Source: Microcebus murinus
Lineage: Eukaryota; Chordata; Mammalia; Primates; Cheirogaleidae
NCBI RefSeq assembly: GCF_040939455.1
Contig: NC_134120.1
Location: 14,909,001 to 14,973,000, forward strand
Direction of reading: 5' to 3'
DNA length: 64,000 nt
The translations under genes were made by a program, and so were the position numbers. Shown here one piece after another: positions 32,317 to 45,989 of this stretch. Under the pieces are notes generated by a model. It saw nothing but the letters and a program-made list of their open reading frames with translations. It was not told the DNA's origin and ran no database searches. Numbering within the stretch: position 1 is the stretch's first letter; each line of letters opens with the position of its first letter.

Positions 32317-32874
32317 GTCTAAGGCACTCAGCATAGAGGGCCGAAAATAAAAACGTGGCAAAACTGGCTCTGACGGCAATCTTCTGCCACACCGCTGTGT
32401 ATAATAGACATGTTTTGCGTTTGTCATTATGCAGCTGTTTGTCAAAACAAAAAAGCTGTTTGTCTACACCTGTGGCTTAGTAAGCATTTAATGAAGCTGA
32501 TAACTAATCTCCTACACCATGCTCGATTATTTGTAGAACTACCATCCACAATGCAAAAGTGGAAAAAATGAGTAAAGATGAGGGGAAAAGATAGCAAATT
32601 ATCAAAATAGAGTATCCAGTAAGAAATCAAAAATAGAACCTCCTGTAGAATGGCCTTTTCCTTCCAAGATAGACATCAAACATGTTTGTGGCACAATCTA
32701 AAATGATACAATTTTCATAAGATCTAGGATGGGTTTATTTTTCATGTGCTTAGTTAGGTCTCTCCTTAGGAACAGTTGTGAGATATAGACTCTTATTTAT
32801 CTAGAAAGTGAAAAGCTAGAAAGCTAAAACAAAGATCTGTGCAATACAATTTATGTTACAAGTAATCCTAATGA

Positions 32875-33080
32875 TTACTGAGCACTCAATATATGCCTGG
32901 CATTGTGCAAAATGTTTTATATGCATTACTTTATTTAATACTCATAAAAATTTATGAGGGATATTCCCCCATTTTACGGATGAGAAAACAGTGTTAGAAA
33001 GGTTAAGTAACTTGCCAAAGGTCACTCACCTAGGAAACCACACCGCCTGAGTTTGAATCTAGGTTTTTTTCTGACCCCAT
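32875..33080 (-). repeat. MIR SINE, antisense
   Basis: 'ctgagcactcaatatatgcctggcattgtgc', 'tttatttaatactcataaaaattt', 'cccattttacggatgagaaaacag', 'ggttaagtaacttgccaaaggtcac' and 'ctgagtttgaatctagg' form one of the clearest MIRs in the window. Confidence 0.85.
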
Positions 33081-33084
33081 GGTG

Positions 33085-34180
33085 CTCATTCTCCAGTTTT
33101 GCAAGATTCTGAAATGCCCTCTGAATTATCACATACAAATTAACTTTTGTGTTAACTAGCAGTGTCATATTTTATATCAAGTGTGTGGTTTTCCATCTCT
33201 TAAGATTTGTAGGAAAAAACTGACCTCACCAGACTAAGAAATCAGACACTTAGGTTGAAGAGATATTGTGAAAATCAAATAAAATCATGAGAGTGGAAAA
33301 ATCTTTGAAAAATGCATTGCATTCTACAGAGGAATGAGGATGTCATTACTGTTAAAAATGTCAATGTGAATGTGATAAGTATAATACTTCTCAGGTGATT
33401 AGAATATTTTTGTAAATCAAAACGCCTGCTTACCTATCTAATTTGCACTCTGGTAAGTGTGAACAAGCTACCGTTCACCTCTTAGAGTTGAGGCATATAA
33501 AATCCCTTGCTTTTCAACTTATTTCTGGGCCACATCACTTGCTTGGCTCTGTAGTTCATGGCTCTGTCACGAGTTTCTCTTTTATAAGCTCAGAAAACTC
33601 CTGAAGTGCAACAAAGTGTTAAGATGCTGACTTTTACGAATTACTATTAGGATCACCACCAAGTGAGCTGATTTACCATCTTCTCTTCCCCTCACCCAAC
33701 CCCGTTTTCACGTTGCCCGTAAACACGACTTCATAAACAAGCAGGTAGCACAGCCGGGGACCCTGGGAGTCTCACTGATTAGTGAGACGTTCCCAGCTCT
33801 GAAGTCGTGCGTGGCGTGGAAACTCTGAATGCAGCTCGGGCAAGGGACTTTAAGACTTCCAGAAAGACCCAACCGGAGTTCCTTACTTGTTCAGAGCTTG
33901 AATTATGAAGAAAATAGCGGCATAGTTTATGGATAAATGAAACGACAGAGGACTTTCTCATCAGGGTTTCTTAATGAAGACTGCACCTTATAAACAGTAC
34001 TATTTCAGGTCTGAAATAAGGCAATTTGGGAGACCCGTGGTGGCCTTTCAACTCCTCCTTCCTCCCGTACTCTGCTAAGAGAAGACAGTTGGAAACAGCA
34101 GTAGGTCCTTAAGGGGGAAAGGCAAACATTGGCCTGACCCTGGGCCTAAGAAATCAACTGACAACAGGAAGGAAGCTTAT
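33085..34180. other. Upstream flank of CCBE1
   Basis: This is non-repetitive sequence leading into the CpG island. No TATA-based core promoter can be placed with confidence. The small frames here are not supported. Confidence 0.4.
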
Positions 34181-34183
34181 TAA

Positions 34184-34249
34184 CCCCTCTCCTCCTCCTC
34201 CTCCTCCCCCCCTTTCCCGGGTGAGGATGGGCTCCTCCTCCTCCTCCTG
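34184..34249. repeat. (CTC)n-rich tract at the CpG-island edge
   Basis: Two blocks of CTC triplets, ctcctcctcctcctcctcc and ctcctcctcctcctcctgg, are separated by a C-run and cccggg. The minus strand is a GGA-repeat purine strand, which can form triplex or G-rich structures near promoters. Confidence 0.9.
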
Positions 34250-34385
34250 GTCGTGCGGACCCTGGAGCAAAATGCAAACAACTGCCTGCTTTCGCCACCC
34301 TGCACGTCTCTCCCAGAGGAGGAAGAGGGAAGGGGAGAGGGCACGGCCCCAAGCCCAGTCGAGCAAGTCTGTCAATCGGGCGTGA

Positions 34386-35270
<885 letters not shown>

Positions 35271-35351
35271 AGAAATCTGTTCGGAAAACAAGATCGTGAC
35301 TACTAAATACCCGTGTCTGAAGGCTTCAGGCGAGCTCACCACGTGCTACAG
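35271..35351 (+). CDS. CCBE1: CCBE1 coding exon 2
   Basis: The exon is 81 bp and completes the split Arg codon. It then encodes [17 protein letters not shown] and GELTTCY, followed by the first two bases of another codon. It supplies three cysteines of the N-terminal cysteine-containing segment before the EGF domains. Entry and exit phases agree (two bases carried over at each join), and AG and GTAAGC flank it. The residues fit the known CCBE1 sequence with a few conservative changes. The EGF, calcium-binding EGF and collagen-repeat exons are not in this window. Confidence 0.93.
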
Positions 35352-35559
35352 GTAAGCCTAGGGGACTCTGCGAGTGGCGGCCGCTGCGCGCCCCGGCTGC
35401 ATGGGGACGCGCTGTGGCCAACGAGGGGTGTGGAGTCGCGCTCGGAGACCAGGGGCCGCGGGTAGCTGGGACGTGCGCTCCTCGGTGCTGGTTGGTTATG
35501 GGCCAGAGCCACACCGGGCGGCTGCGTTTGCATCTAGACCGTGTGCCTCGCATCCCCAG

Positions 35560-37290
35560 ACTGAGCCCGCTCCCTGAGAGGCTGGCGTGGTGGAGGTTAG
35601 AAGGGAAGAGGTTGCAAGGTTTTGAAAGAGTGGAATGGATTTTGCGTGTAAACAGCGGGGCATAGCAAAGACGAATGGCTGCTTTTACATTTGCGTTTTG
35701 TTTTGAAAATACAAAGTCAACAATAAGGAAATACTTGGCACTTGGCTGTCTTTTTGACCTTCTGTTGGGACAGAATGGATGGCTGTCACGGCCTCTGGAC
35801 GGAAAGGGGGGGAGATTGCGGGTAGTTGTGGTTGTGTCAAGTGAAAACATCAAGATCGTTGGGACACAGGAAAAAGAACAGTCTGACTCTGAAAATGTGG
35901 GCCACAGATCCACCTGGGTGTGTGAGTCACTAGGGCGCTTGTTAAAACTAAGCGTGGGAAGCGGACAGGGCTAGGGAAGCTGTAGTTTCAAAAATGCTCC
36001 CCAGGTGGTTCTTGTCCCCAACAGGAGAGAACCACTGTTCCCCGCTTGCGGCCTTTGGAGGTGAGGGGTGACTTCGCTTTTCACTGTGAGTTCTGGGCTT
36101 CTGTCCCCATGCTTTCACTGGTTGGAAGAGGCACACACCCACAAACATTTATTGGGTGTCTGCTTTTTAAAGGTAATCTGGTCACGTGCCCACACCAGAC
36201 TGTCTCTGAGGCTCATGAGGTCCGTTTGGGGTGCCAGGAGGTAACATAGCAATCCCCAGAAATGAACTTAAAAGGAAGTTTTACTCTTCATAATGTTGTA
36301 GCCTGTGAATTGGTCATAATGTTGCAAGAAAGTTCATTTCACAGAAGCAAAGATTCAGATACAAGTGGTTCCAGGGCTTTCAAAGGCACCATCAGTTACG
36401 TTGTGTACTCAGACTTTTAAATCTTTTGTGGGCGATGGAATGACAACCATCACTTAAGTGAATCAACAGTCATTCCTCAGGCTTGGGACGGGCTGCCATC
36501 TCTAGGGGGATGAACGCTGAGCAATTTGTGACAGAGGAGAAAGAAGCGTGTTCAATCGGCAGGTGAAGATTTTAAGAGGTTAACTGGGTGAGCAGGCAAG
36601 GTCACCCGGCTGGTAAAATGACTTGGTGGTGCTGGCAGCAGGACTGCCTGCCTGGTTCCAGCCCTGTGTATCTCCCCATGACACAGTATTTCTTAGGACA
36701 CGTTGTTTTTCTATCACTACGGTATTAAGCTTCTAATTTAACATGGAAAGTGTCCCTGAGATGGTTTGCTCATATGTTCAGTCCCTGAAGGTCAGAATTG
36801 ACATAAATCAGTGACAGTTAAAGAACGCATGTCAGGTTTTCAGAAACCATCAGTGCCTGATTATTCTGTTATGGTTATTACTATCATCTTTTTCAGACTT
36901 TTTAAAGCAGCGTGGTGTTTTTTACACTCAACAAGAGACATGAGCAGTGGCTTGGCAATTTTATTTTATTTTTTTACTAACAGCTACCCAAAGAAACAGC
37001 TATGAAATCTAGCAAAAAGGAAATTTTAAGGAAAAGAATAAAGAGCTTTGTTTAAGGTATGGGACAAGATGTCTTCAGCTAAGAAGTGATGTTGATTCTT
37101 GTGTAATATGAAAAGTTTTTTGTTTTCATGTTTATGAAAGTCGAGTTTCATGTGTACTCTAGTGGCCTTATCCTATTTCTACAACTTACTGCTCTTTTTA
37201 AGACAAAGTCAGTTGGTAGTTTCTGCTTCTTTCGCTTTTGAACCCCAACAATGGAGGAATGCCACGTGTTCCTTAGTTTGTGAGTTGACT
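35560..37290. other. Intron 2 unique sequence next to the CpG island
   Basis: There is no gene. At about 35920-36040 'cactagggcgcttgttaaaacta' and 'tgctccccaggtggttcttg' resemble the palindromic old DNA element also seen at 37300 and 46850. The rest is unassigned. Confidence 0.4.
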
Positions 37291-37299
37291 GTCCTAGCC

Positions 37300-37480
37300 T
37301 TGTAGACTCTGCTGCTCCAGGTGTGGTCTGGAAACCTGCCGCACGGCAGCATCTGGGCGCTTGTTGGAATCTCGGGCCTCTCCCTAGACCTCCTGAATCA
37401 GAACCTGCATTTTAATGAGATGTGCATTAAATTTTAAAGCACTGCTATAGAAACCAGTGTCCTCACCCCCAGGAACACGT
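37300..37480. repeat. Old palindromic DNA-transposon fragment
   Basis: 'gctccaggtgtggtctggaaacctg', 'cctgaatcagaacctgcattttaatgag' and 'aagcactgctatag' follow a common mammalian non-autonomous element. The family name is not assigned. Confidence 0.45.
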
Positions 37481-37590
37481 GTGAGCCCATTTAGACAGAT
37501 CCTTAGATGAGCAGTTAGCTCGTCTACCACATTAACCTAAAATGAGGCAAAGGACCAGTCTTCCAGGAAACCAGATTCTTCAAGGGTTAC

Positions 37591-38445
37591 TTTTTTTGTT
37601 CAGCATATTATGGGGGTACAAATGTTAAGGTTACATATATTGCCCTTGTCCCTCCATCCCCCCTCAAGTCAGAGCTTCAAGCGTGTCCATCCCCCAGTTG
37701 GTGCACATCGTACTCATTATGTTTGTATATACCCCCTACCTGCCCGACACCCGATAAATGGTATTCCTATATGTCCACTTAGGTGTTGATCAGTTAATAC
37801 CAATTTGCTGGTGAGTACATGTTGGTGCTGGTTTTTCCATTCTTGAGATACTTCACATAGTAGAATGGGTTCCAGCTGTAGCCAGGAATATACAAGAGGT
37901 GCTATATCACCATTGTTTCTTAAAGCTGAATAGTACTCCATGGTATACATATACCACATTTTATTAATCCACTAATGTTTTGAGGGGCACTTGGGTTGTT
38001 TCCACAACTTTGCAATTGTGAATTGTGCTGCTATAAACATTCAAGTGCAAGTTTCTTCTCATAGAGTGACTTTTGTTCTTTTGGGTAGATGCCCAGTAAT
38101 GGGATTGCTGGATCAAATGGTAGATCCACTGGTATCACTTTAAGGTATCTCCATATTGCTTTCCACAGAGGTTGAACTAGTTTGCAGTCCCACCAGCAGT
38201 GTAGGAGTGTTCCCATCTTTCCACATCCACTCCAACATTTTTTATTTTGGGATTCATTAATCAAGGCCATTCTCACTGGAGATAAGTGATATCTCATTGT
38301 GGTTTTGATTTGCATTTCCCTGATGATTAGAGATGTTGAGCATTTTTTCATATGTTTGTTGGCCATTATTCTGTCTTTTGGAAAGTTTCTGTTCATGTCC
38401 TTTGCCCACTTTTTGATAGGGTTGTTTGATTTTTTCCTTGCTGAG
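37591..38445 (-). mobile_element. L1 LINE, 5'-truncated, antisense
   Basis: This is the L1 3' UTR and ORF2 end in reverse complement. The minus frame 37959-37717 begins MWYMYTMEYYSAL. The frame 38396-38031 holds the more upstream ORF2 C-terminal sequence ([20 protein letters not shown], then [13 protein letters not shown]). A frame break separates the two. The A/T-rich 'ttactttttttgttcagcatattatgggggtac' start is the L1 3' end. It is not capable of movement. Confidence 0.92.
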
Positions 38446-38733
38446 TTTTACTTTTAATTAAGCTGTCAGTCATGTAGCATGTTCTGAGTAAATGCCTACT
38501 CTTTACCCAGGGGTCTTTTGGTAAATGGTTTTTAACACAAGTGAAAGAACTTCAGAAGCCGCTTCTGAACTTGACATGTTTAAGTAACTTTTTTTTTAAA
38601 GCCACTAATATGGAGGATAGATTTAATACAAAAATGAACATGGTAGACACAATAAATCTGATCTGCCATTATACCCAATGGTATATGGAGACCTAAGGGA
38701 TTTGGAGAAGAAAAGATGGGTTCAGAATATCTT

Positions 38734-39069
<336 letters not shown>

Positions 39070-39124
39070 CAGAATATCTTTTGTCCTGGAACTACCTCCT
39101 TGCCTCAATTCTGTCTTGCTGAGG

Positions 39125-39350
39125 ACTTTGTGTTCAGCACTGTCCTACCAACTTCACATGCATCATTTCTAATCCAATGATTGACTCTGTAGCATTTGTG
39201 TTATGTCGGCTTTACAGAGGAGAGAACTAAAGCTCAGAGGGATTAAATAACATGCCCAGGGCCACAAACTAATATGTGGGAGAGTCAAGATTCAAATTCA
39301 GGTTTGTCTGACTTTAAAGCCTGGGCCCTTTCATTATCCCACAGGTGCTC
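39125..39350 (-). repeat. MIR SINE, antisense
   Basis: 'gtgttcagcactgtcctacc', 'ctttacagaggagagaactaaagctcagagg', 'ggccacaaactaatatgtgggagagtcaagattcaaattcagg' and 'ttaaagcctgggccc' follow reverse-complement MIR. Confidence 0.72.
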
Positions 39351-39354
39351 TCAA

Positions 39355-40790
39355 CTAGGGCTGAATGTTCTAGATCCTGGGATGTAAGTGAGGAAGAAGA
39401 CTATAAATCCAGATGGCTATAAATTTCAAAGACAGTTTCATAGGAAACACCAACATCCACAGCCATAGTGGTCTTTTTGAATTACCATTGCCCTTAAGGT
39501 CTTAGACAATTGACTTTATATGTATATAAGATCTTAGACAACTAACTTCATACATGTATAGCTTTCCTTCCTTGCAGGATTTTATCTTAGTCAGTGTCCC
39601 CGTAGATTCTCTATCTCCAATGTGTATTATACCAAGTACCCAAAGTTTAATCAATAATGTTTGAGTGAATGCTAGTGACAGCTTAATAAATGTAAAGAGT
39701 ACATACTTGCTTAGCATTATAATCTAACATATGGCATATTCTTACCAGTAGTTAAGGTATCAGAGTTGGGGTGTGATTTGTCTGAACTGAATTTATTACA
39801 GCCAAACTAAGCATATAAAATCAAGTGTAAAAAGTTAATATGACATTACCCTCTTATGGCTATCAAATTTTTTCCCACAAGTTGACTCCCCCCCCCCCCC
39901 CCGTCTTTCTCAAACCATGTAGTTTGAACCAAAAGGTTTATTTACTTTCCGTTTATTGGGTTATAACAACAAAATGCCATCTTAAAAGGCTTTCGTTAAA
40001 TAAGAAACGAGGAACAGGCTTGTATATAAGAAACATCACTAAAATCTAGTTTGAGGCTATTGAATAAACATCCTAATTAACCTTTTTGATTCCCTAATTG
40101 AGTTATCGAACATTTGTTATGAGCTTAGAATAGTCCTAGAAAATGTTTACATATAAAGCAACAAGGTATAGTCCCTGGTCTTGCAGACTTGATCTTAGAT
40201 AAGGCCCTTGAAACTGTGACCAGTGCACAGTGGTGTATGATTGAGTTCAAAGTCATGTAGTTCATATGTTATCGGGGATAGGGAGGATAGAAATGGCTGT
40301 TTTGAGCAAAAGAAGACTTTGTTCTTCAAGGTGGCTCTTTAACATAGAGCATGTTAGGTGTTTTTCTAAACTTTGTTAGCCGTGACTTTTGGCTTTGAGA
40401 TTCATGGACCTCTAAAGTGGAGGCTGCGTGGTACCAGTGCCCCCCCAGTCTTGCCGGTACTCCCACATCCGTCCAGTCAGTGGCATCTCGGTAGGCGGTG
40501 CTCTTGCTTGGGGTGGCTCACATTCCATAGGAGATAGTGACTTGGGAGATGTAAGAATTCCCACTCTTCTTTGAGATAATGCAACAGTGTTGCCAAGTCC
40601 TCTGAGAATGTGGAAATGAATGTGATTTCTGCAACTGTGTTTACTTGAAGTTTGTAGAGCAAGGTCCTCTTAATTGGCGCAGCACGGTAAGACTGATAAC
40701 ACTGGGCTCTAGCTAAGGATACATTGAGGAAAGGATGCAGAATGCACTGCTCTGGTAAGTCACCGAGTTCCCACAGAGGGCTCTGCTGTC
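39355..40790. other. Intron sequence with a C-homopolymer
   Basis: A run of about 17 C lies at 39886-39902. A possible L2 3' end is at about 39590-39720. I see no gene. Confidence 0.4.
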
Positions 40791-40799
40791 AAAACACAT

Positions 40800-41005
40800 A
40801 CAATAAAACTCCCAGCTCTGCTGCTTAGTAGTTTTATGACCTTGAAAAGTTTCCTAATCTGTGCTTCAGTTCTCTCCTTTGCAAAATGAGCATCATATTA
40901 GTGCTGAAATTACAGGGAGGCTGTGAGGATTAAGTGAATTAATGTATGTAGAGTGCTTTGAAAAGCTTGAGACACAGGAAATGCTGGATAAATGCTCATT
41001 GTCAT
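40800..41005 (+). repeat. MIR SINE, sense
   Basis: 'actcccagctctgctgctta', 'ttatgaccttgaaaagtttcc', 'cagttctctcctttgcaaaatgagc', 'gaggctgtgaggattaagtgaattaatg' and 'ctggataaatgctcatt' follow sense MIR. Confidence 0.78.
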
Positions 41006-41009
41006 TGTC

Positions 41010-42790
41010 TGCTGAGTCTGGCATGTTGAACGTATGTAGTAGGTGCTTAATGGAAATTTGACTCTTGTGAGTTTTATTGACCTTTATAATATTTTTAAAA
41101 GTGTGAATTCAGACCACAGTGAGATGTCACTTGTTCCTAGTTGCTTTTCCATATGAAAGATAGCCCAGAAATCTAGTAGGATAGTATTAAATGTAGGATA
41201 GCCTAGAAATTTTCTTTGGGAAAATTACAAAATATCTTTGCTTCCATGACTATTCATGACCATATGAGCAGGTGGAACCTGCTAACAGGTGTAACCTGTT
41301 AGAACATGAAGTTACCTGATTTTTACGGAGCATCAGAGAGGTTTGCTCCTTGCTCAGGGCCATGAAAGGAAGGGTCTTATTGGCAGAAAGACTAGATCCT
41401 CAGCCCAGTTCTGGTTTCTCTCTCTGCTGCCTCCCTGTCCCAGGGCCAACATAACTGAGGATGGGCACTAAGGGCAGCTCTGAATAATTGTTGGCTCATT
41501 CAGGGCATGTGGTTCCCCTTTCAGAAAGCACTGTTGTCTTTGCAACAACCATCCATGTCCCACCACTAAGGAGGAAAGAGTATGAAAGTTGTAAAGAACA
41601 GGGCAGGGGTGGGTGGAGGTGTTTTTTTTTTTTCCTTCTCCCAGAACTGCCTAAGTCACACATGCTGTGAAGGCAGGCAGGCTTCTCCCTTATGGGAGGC
41701 TGTCTCCAACATGGATTTCTGACGCTCTGGGAGCACAGACCATCTGTCCTCTCCTTCATGACTGTGTCCTGTGAGGCTAGCTCCATGCCTGGACAGAGTG
41801 ATGGTTCCATACATATCTGAGTAAGTGAATATGTTAATCTTAAAGGTAAATAATGATGAGATTTGACTTAAATCTTCTAGGTCTTCTGGAACTTTTGTTG
41901 CTGTCCAAATGAGCTTCCTTTAAAAGCTGGGATGGAAAGGTTCTCTTAGAAACCAGAGATTAACTGTACCTCTCAGGTGCTGCCGTTACTGCCATTGGTT
42001 CCCAGCTAGACCTGCTTGGCTTTAATTGCTAATGTGTCACAGGTGCTGGGTTCTGGCAGCTAGAGCTAACTCTGTGAACTTGCCATTTTAAGTAACACCT
42101 GAAGAGGACCTGCGGGTTCCTGCCCATGTGTTAATTGTGCCAAAGACGCTGGCTTTGAAGTGGAGGATCAGTTTTAAGGGGGATTCCCCCTCCCTCCCAC
42201 AAGAACAGGTGTTAGAGGAAGGAGGGGAGGTGGAGAGTGTTGGCCGAGGCAAGGTTCTGTGTCACTTCTCGCTCACTCTCAGAGAAACAATACAGAGCGA
42301 TTGGAAACAACTAACAATTGAACCCACTAGCCACAAAAGGCTGCACTTTCACCATTGCGTCCTTTGAGATCTGATCCAGTTGCTACTCAGTTGTTGGTGC
42401 TTCCTGACTTCCTATGGTTAACTTCATCTTTTGTAAGTGAAGCTGGGGTGGGTGTACCCGGAATGCTCTGTTCCTTTATTCTTGGTATTCTATCTTCTCT
42501 GGAGAAGGTTTGCATTTCAATCAGCAGTTTCCATGTCAGTGCTGTTCAGCTTCCCAAAACCTGCTACCCTCCTGCTCAGCGGGACCCAGGCCGCTTTTGT
42601 GAGTTTAGGGGGTCTGCTCGCATTCAGAGCGTTGCCAGTATCTGGAGAACAAAGATCTCATTCTGTTTTAGATTATTGCTTTTATTTGGGTGATGAAAAA
42701 GTAAATAGCTATAACATCTGCAGTTCAGCTTCTGCCAAGCTAGGCCCTTTTTTCCATGAAGCCGTTTACTAACTTTAAAGTCTTACAAAC
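41010..42790. other. Intron sequence, nothing recognised
   Basis: The overlapping frames at 42355-42772 (111-112 residues in two frames) and 41496-41810 show no family resemblance. I see no repeat that I can name. Confidence 0.4.
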
Positions 42791-42796
42791 AACTCT

Positions 42797-42965
42797 CATT
42801 CATTCATTCAGTCGAATACTGGCGTGCTCCTCTGCCCAGCTCAGCTCTAGGCACTACAAGTGTATCTGAATAAAACAGACAAACCTCCTCTCCTCTGACA
42901 ACAACAACACAAAAACCTCTGTCCTCATGGAATTTGTGGATTTTAATTGAATTTGTTTTCCAGTG
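42797..42965 (-). repeat. L2 LINE 3' end, antisense
   Basis: 'cattcattcattcagtcgaatactggcgtgctcctctgcccagctcagctctaggcac' followed by 'aataaaacagacaaa' and 'gtcctcatggaatttgtgg' is the reverse complement of the L2 3' end. Confidence 0.65.
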
Positions 42966-42969
42966 GTGG

Positions 42970-43905
42970 AACTTTGAACTAAGGACGTCCTTTGGGACAT
43001 TTTTAAGATAGTTATGTTTGGTGTAAATCTGATTAATGTCACATCTTTGGGAGCTACGATCTTAATTTCCTGTAGCCCAGCTGTATCCTTTCAGCAAAAG
43101 AAACCCCACAGCTCCAAGCAGGGACACACAAACACAGGGATGGTGGTAACTGAAGTTTTTTCTGCAGAGGAGCTAGCAAGAACTTAGCTCCTGCCACGGG
43201 TTTCTTCTGATGTGTTGCAATGTGAGAGCATTGTGAAGAAGAGGTAAGTTCCCTTGCCGTGTGACACTGAGGTGGATGGCAGCATCAGAATCGCCCCACT
43301 AGGGACAAATGCCCCCAGCCCAGGTCACCTCAGCCTAGGCCAGCCTCACGTTTTCTGACAGTGACTTTAAGTAGAGTGTTTTAAGAAGGTGTACCCCTCT
43401 GACATTTCCTCGACTTTCCTCTGGACACATTATAGATCTGTTGTGTATGCTCATACATGTATCTGAACCTTTTTGGACCATTTCTATTTCCATCCTGAAA
43501 CACCTGTAGAAGGTGAGGTGGTGGTTATGGCTACACATTTAATCCCCATTGAGCCAAGAGTGGCTTCCTCTTTCCAGCTTCGGTGTCTGATCCATGCATG
43601 TCAAGAGCAGATGTGAGCTTGGGTTGAATATGTACGTTGCTGCCTTATTCACTGTGGTAGAACATGCACTAGATTCTGATTTCAGAAACTTGGGCCACAT
43701 CTGTTTTCAGCCCTCTCCTCTTAACCACTCTCTGTGGGAGATTCTGTGCTTCATCTGGGGAAAAGGTTGCTGTCCTCACTCCTCTGGGAGTGACAGGGGC
43801 AGATGTCAGCCCTGCCGGCTGCTCCTTGGGGGGCTGTGTCTGCAGAGAACCTGTAGGATACAGGAGGGCCTTTGCCAGGCTGATCTGGCTCTGGGAGGTT
43901 GGCAT
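42970..43905. other. Intron sequence, nothing recognised
   Basis: No repeat or exon is supported. The 219-residue plus frame that starts at 43594 runs into the DNA transposon at 43908, so it is not treated as a gene. Confidence 0.45.
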
Positions 43906-43907
43906 GG

Positions 43908-44085
43908 AGCAGAGATGGACAAACTAGGGCCTATGGCTCGTTTTGGTACTACTGGTAGCCTAACAATGGTTTTTACGTCTTTAAAAGGTTGTATGAAAGA
44001 GAAAAACCATACAACAGAGTCCTTATTTGGCCCCCAAAGCTTCAGATACTCTCTGGCCCCTTTAGAGAAAAAACTTGACTCTTAC
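43908..44085 (+). mobile_element. Old hAT-Charlie-type DNA element
   Basis: 'gcagagatggacaaactagggcctatggc' at one end and 'ttcagatactctctggcccctttagagaaa' at the other frame a central AT-rich part. This is the layout of a common hAT-derived short element. It is diverged. Confidence 0.6.
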
Positions 44086-44706
44086 AGGTTCACCTTAATA
44101 CAAAGATTAGGAGTGGGGTTTTTTTCCATCTACATACTCCCTTTATCCACATGTCTCAGTCCTCAAGGAGGTGACTTTGGGGGCAGTCATTTACTCAGCT
44201 TCATCTTTGGATCATACACCTGTGTATTGCCTCATTTATTTTATTGTATTTGAATTTCTTGGCCAAGCACCTTTAGTTGTGACTTGGTTTCCTGATCTCC
44301 AGGAATCATAATTTTTGTTGAGCGGGGACTTCTTTCAAGTCATTATCCCCAAGTGATCTAAATGAGTATAACTCGTCAGTGTCTAAGAAGCTGACTTAAT
44401 TGCAAGTAGCTGAGCACTAACTTCTGCCTTTGTGCCTGTTTCCAAGACAAGCCTTCCTCTGCCAGTTCAGTAATCCTCAAATTGCTCTGGCCGGCTTTCT
44501 ACTTCCTTCTTTATTGACTTACGTATTAATTTTCATAGGCTTTGACCTATGAAAGGTACCTCTCCATATGCTTTGACATGTTTTGAATTTGTGTAGTGGA
44601 AAACTTTCCAAAATCAAATGATAGTGTTTCTAGAGAATATGCATGTAGAAAAACAACCATTTTCAGTGAAGAGTGCTCCAAATCAGATCTTTAACTTTAT
44701 ATTTTT

Positions 44707-44773
44707 GTCCTATAGCTAAAAAAGGATGTCCTATAGATAAAAAAGGATAACTGTACAGTTAACTGTACAGTTA
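44707..44773. repeat. 21-bp tandem repeat followed by a 26-bp perfect palindrome
   Basis: gtcctatagctaaaaaaggat (44707-44727) is repeated at 44728-44748 with one change. It is followed by AACTGTACAGTT twice in a row (44749-44772). Each 12-mer is its own reverse complement, and the whole of 44748-44773 is palindromic. Confidence 0.95.
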
Positions 44774-44779
44774 CACTAT

Positions 44780-45640
44780 GCAAGATAATGGTAACTAAAC
44801 TTTTGAACTTTGAACTGTTTTGTCCCATAAAGCTCATGGAGACCCCTAAATTATAACGTGGAACAGTGAGTGTGGAGGAGAGAGTAGCAGAGACCAAATA
44901 ACTCTTCAAAAGAGATTCTGAGGGGAGAAGCAAAGTCTGATGATGGTATTTTGGCAAAGAAGGGGAAAGTAGGAAATTGTTGGAATTCATCACTTGATGT
45001 GATGGGAAGATGAAGGAGTGCTGTGAAATGAGGAGACATACGGGCACAGAGCTTGCTCAGGAGCAGAAAGGACCCCATGGTGATGAAGTTGTGTGTTGGG
45101 GGAAGAGATGTTTATATTCAAGTCATGTGTCAGCTTCTGACCTTGGTAACATATTTTTTACTTATTTTTAATAGAGGTTAAGATCAAGGCAAACTAAGAA
45201 AGGTTGATAGATTTTACAAATACAAGTTTTGTAGCTTGCATGTTTCTAGCTCTATTTTTTTTTTTTTTTCAGAAGTTGGAGGCTATCTGAAATCACAGAG
45301 ATCACATTGTGGCTTTTACTCCAGTTGTTACCTCTCTTTGCTTTGCTTTTGTTTAGGATTGCTCTAGGTAACGTGTCCATGTTTCCTTTTGGAATTTTCC
45401 TACAGAGAAGTGGTTCACCATTTTTGTGGTGAAAAATTGCATGGCAGAGCAGAAGTTGCCTTCCTAGGAACCCATCAAGACCACAGATTGTTAAGCCAAC
45501 TGCAGGTTGTGTGAGAGCTAGACCGCAGTGCCCTTTGGAGGCAAGGTCATCTTAAAACAAAGATGCACAGAGTTTAGTCCTGATAGAATCTGAATGAACA
45601 ATTAGAACTTATGTTATATGAATGGGCTTTTATCTGAGAA
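44780..45640. other. Intron sequence, nothing recognised
   Basis: The minus frame at 44697-45047 begins in unique sequence and ends in the tandem repeat just to its left. It has no domain. Confidence 0.4.
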
Positions 45641-45650
45641 AATTTGAAGG

Positions 45651-45984
<334 letters not shown>

Positions 45985-45989
45985 TAGTT

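Noticed and set aside
43594..44253. 219-codon plus-strand open frame
   Set aside because: Its middle lies in an old hAT-type element, and no family is recognised.
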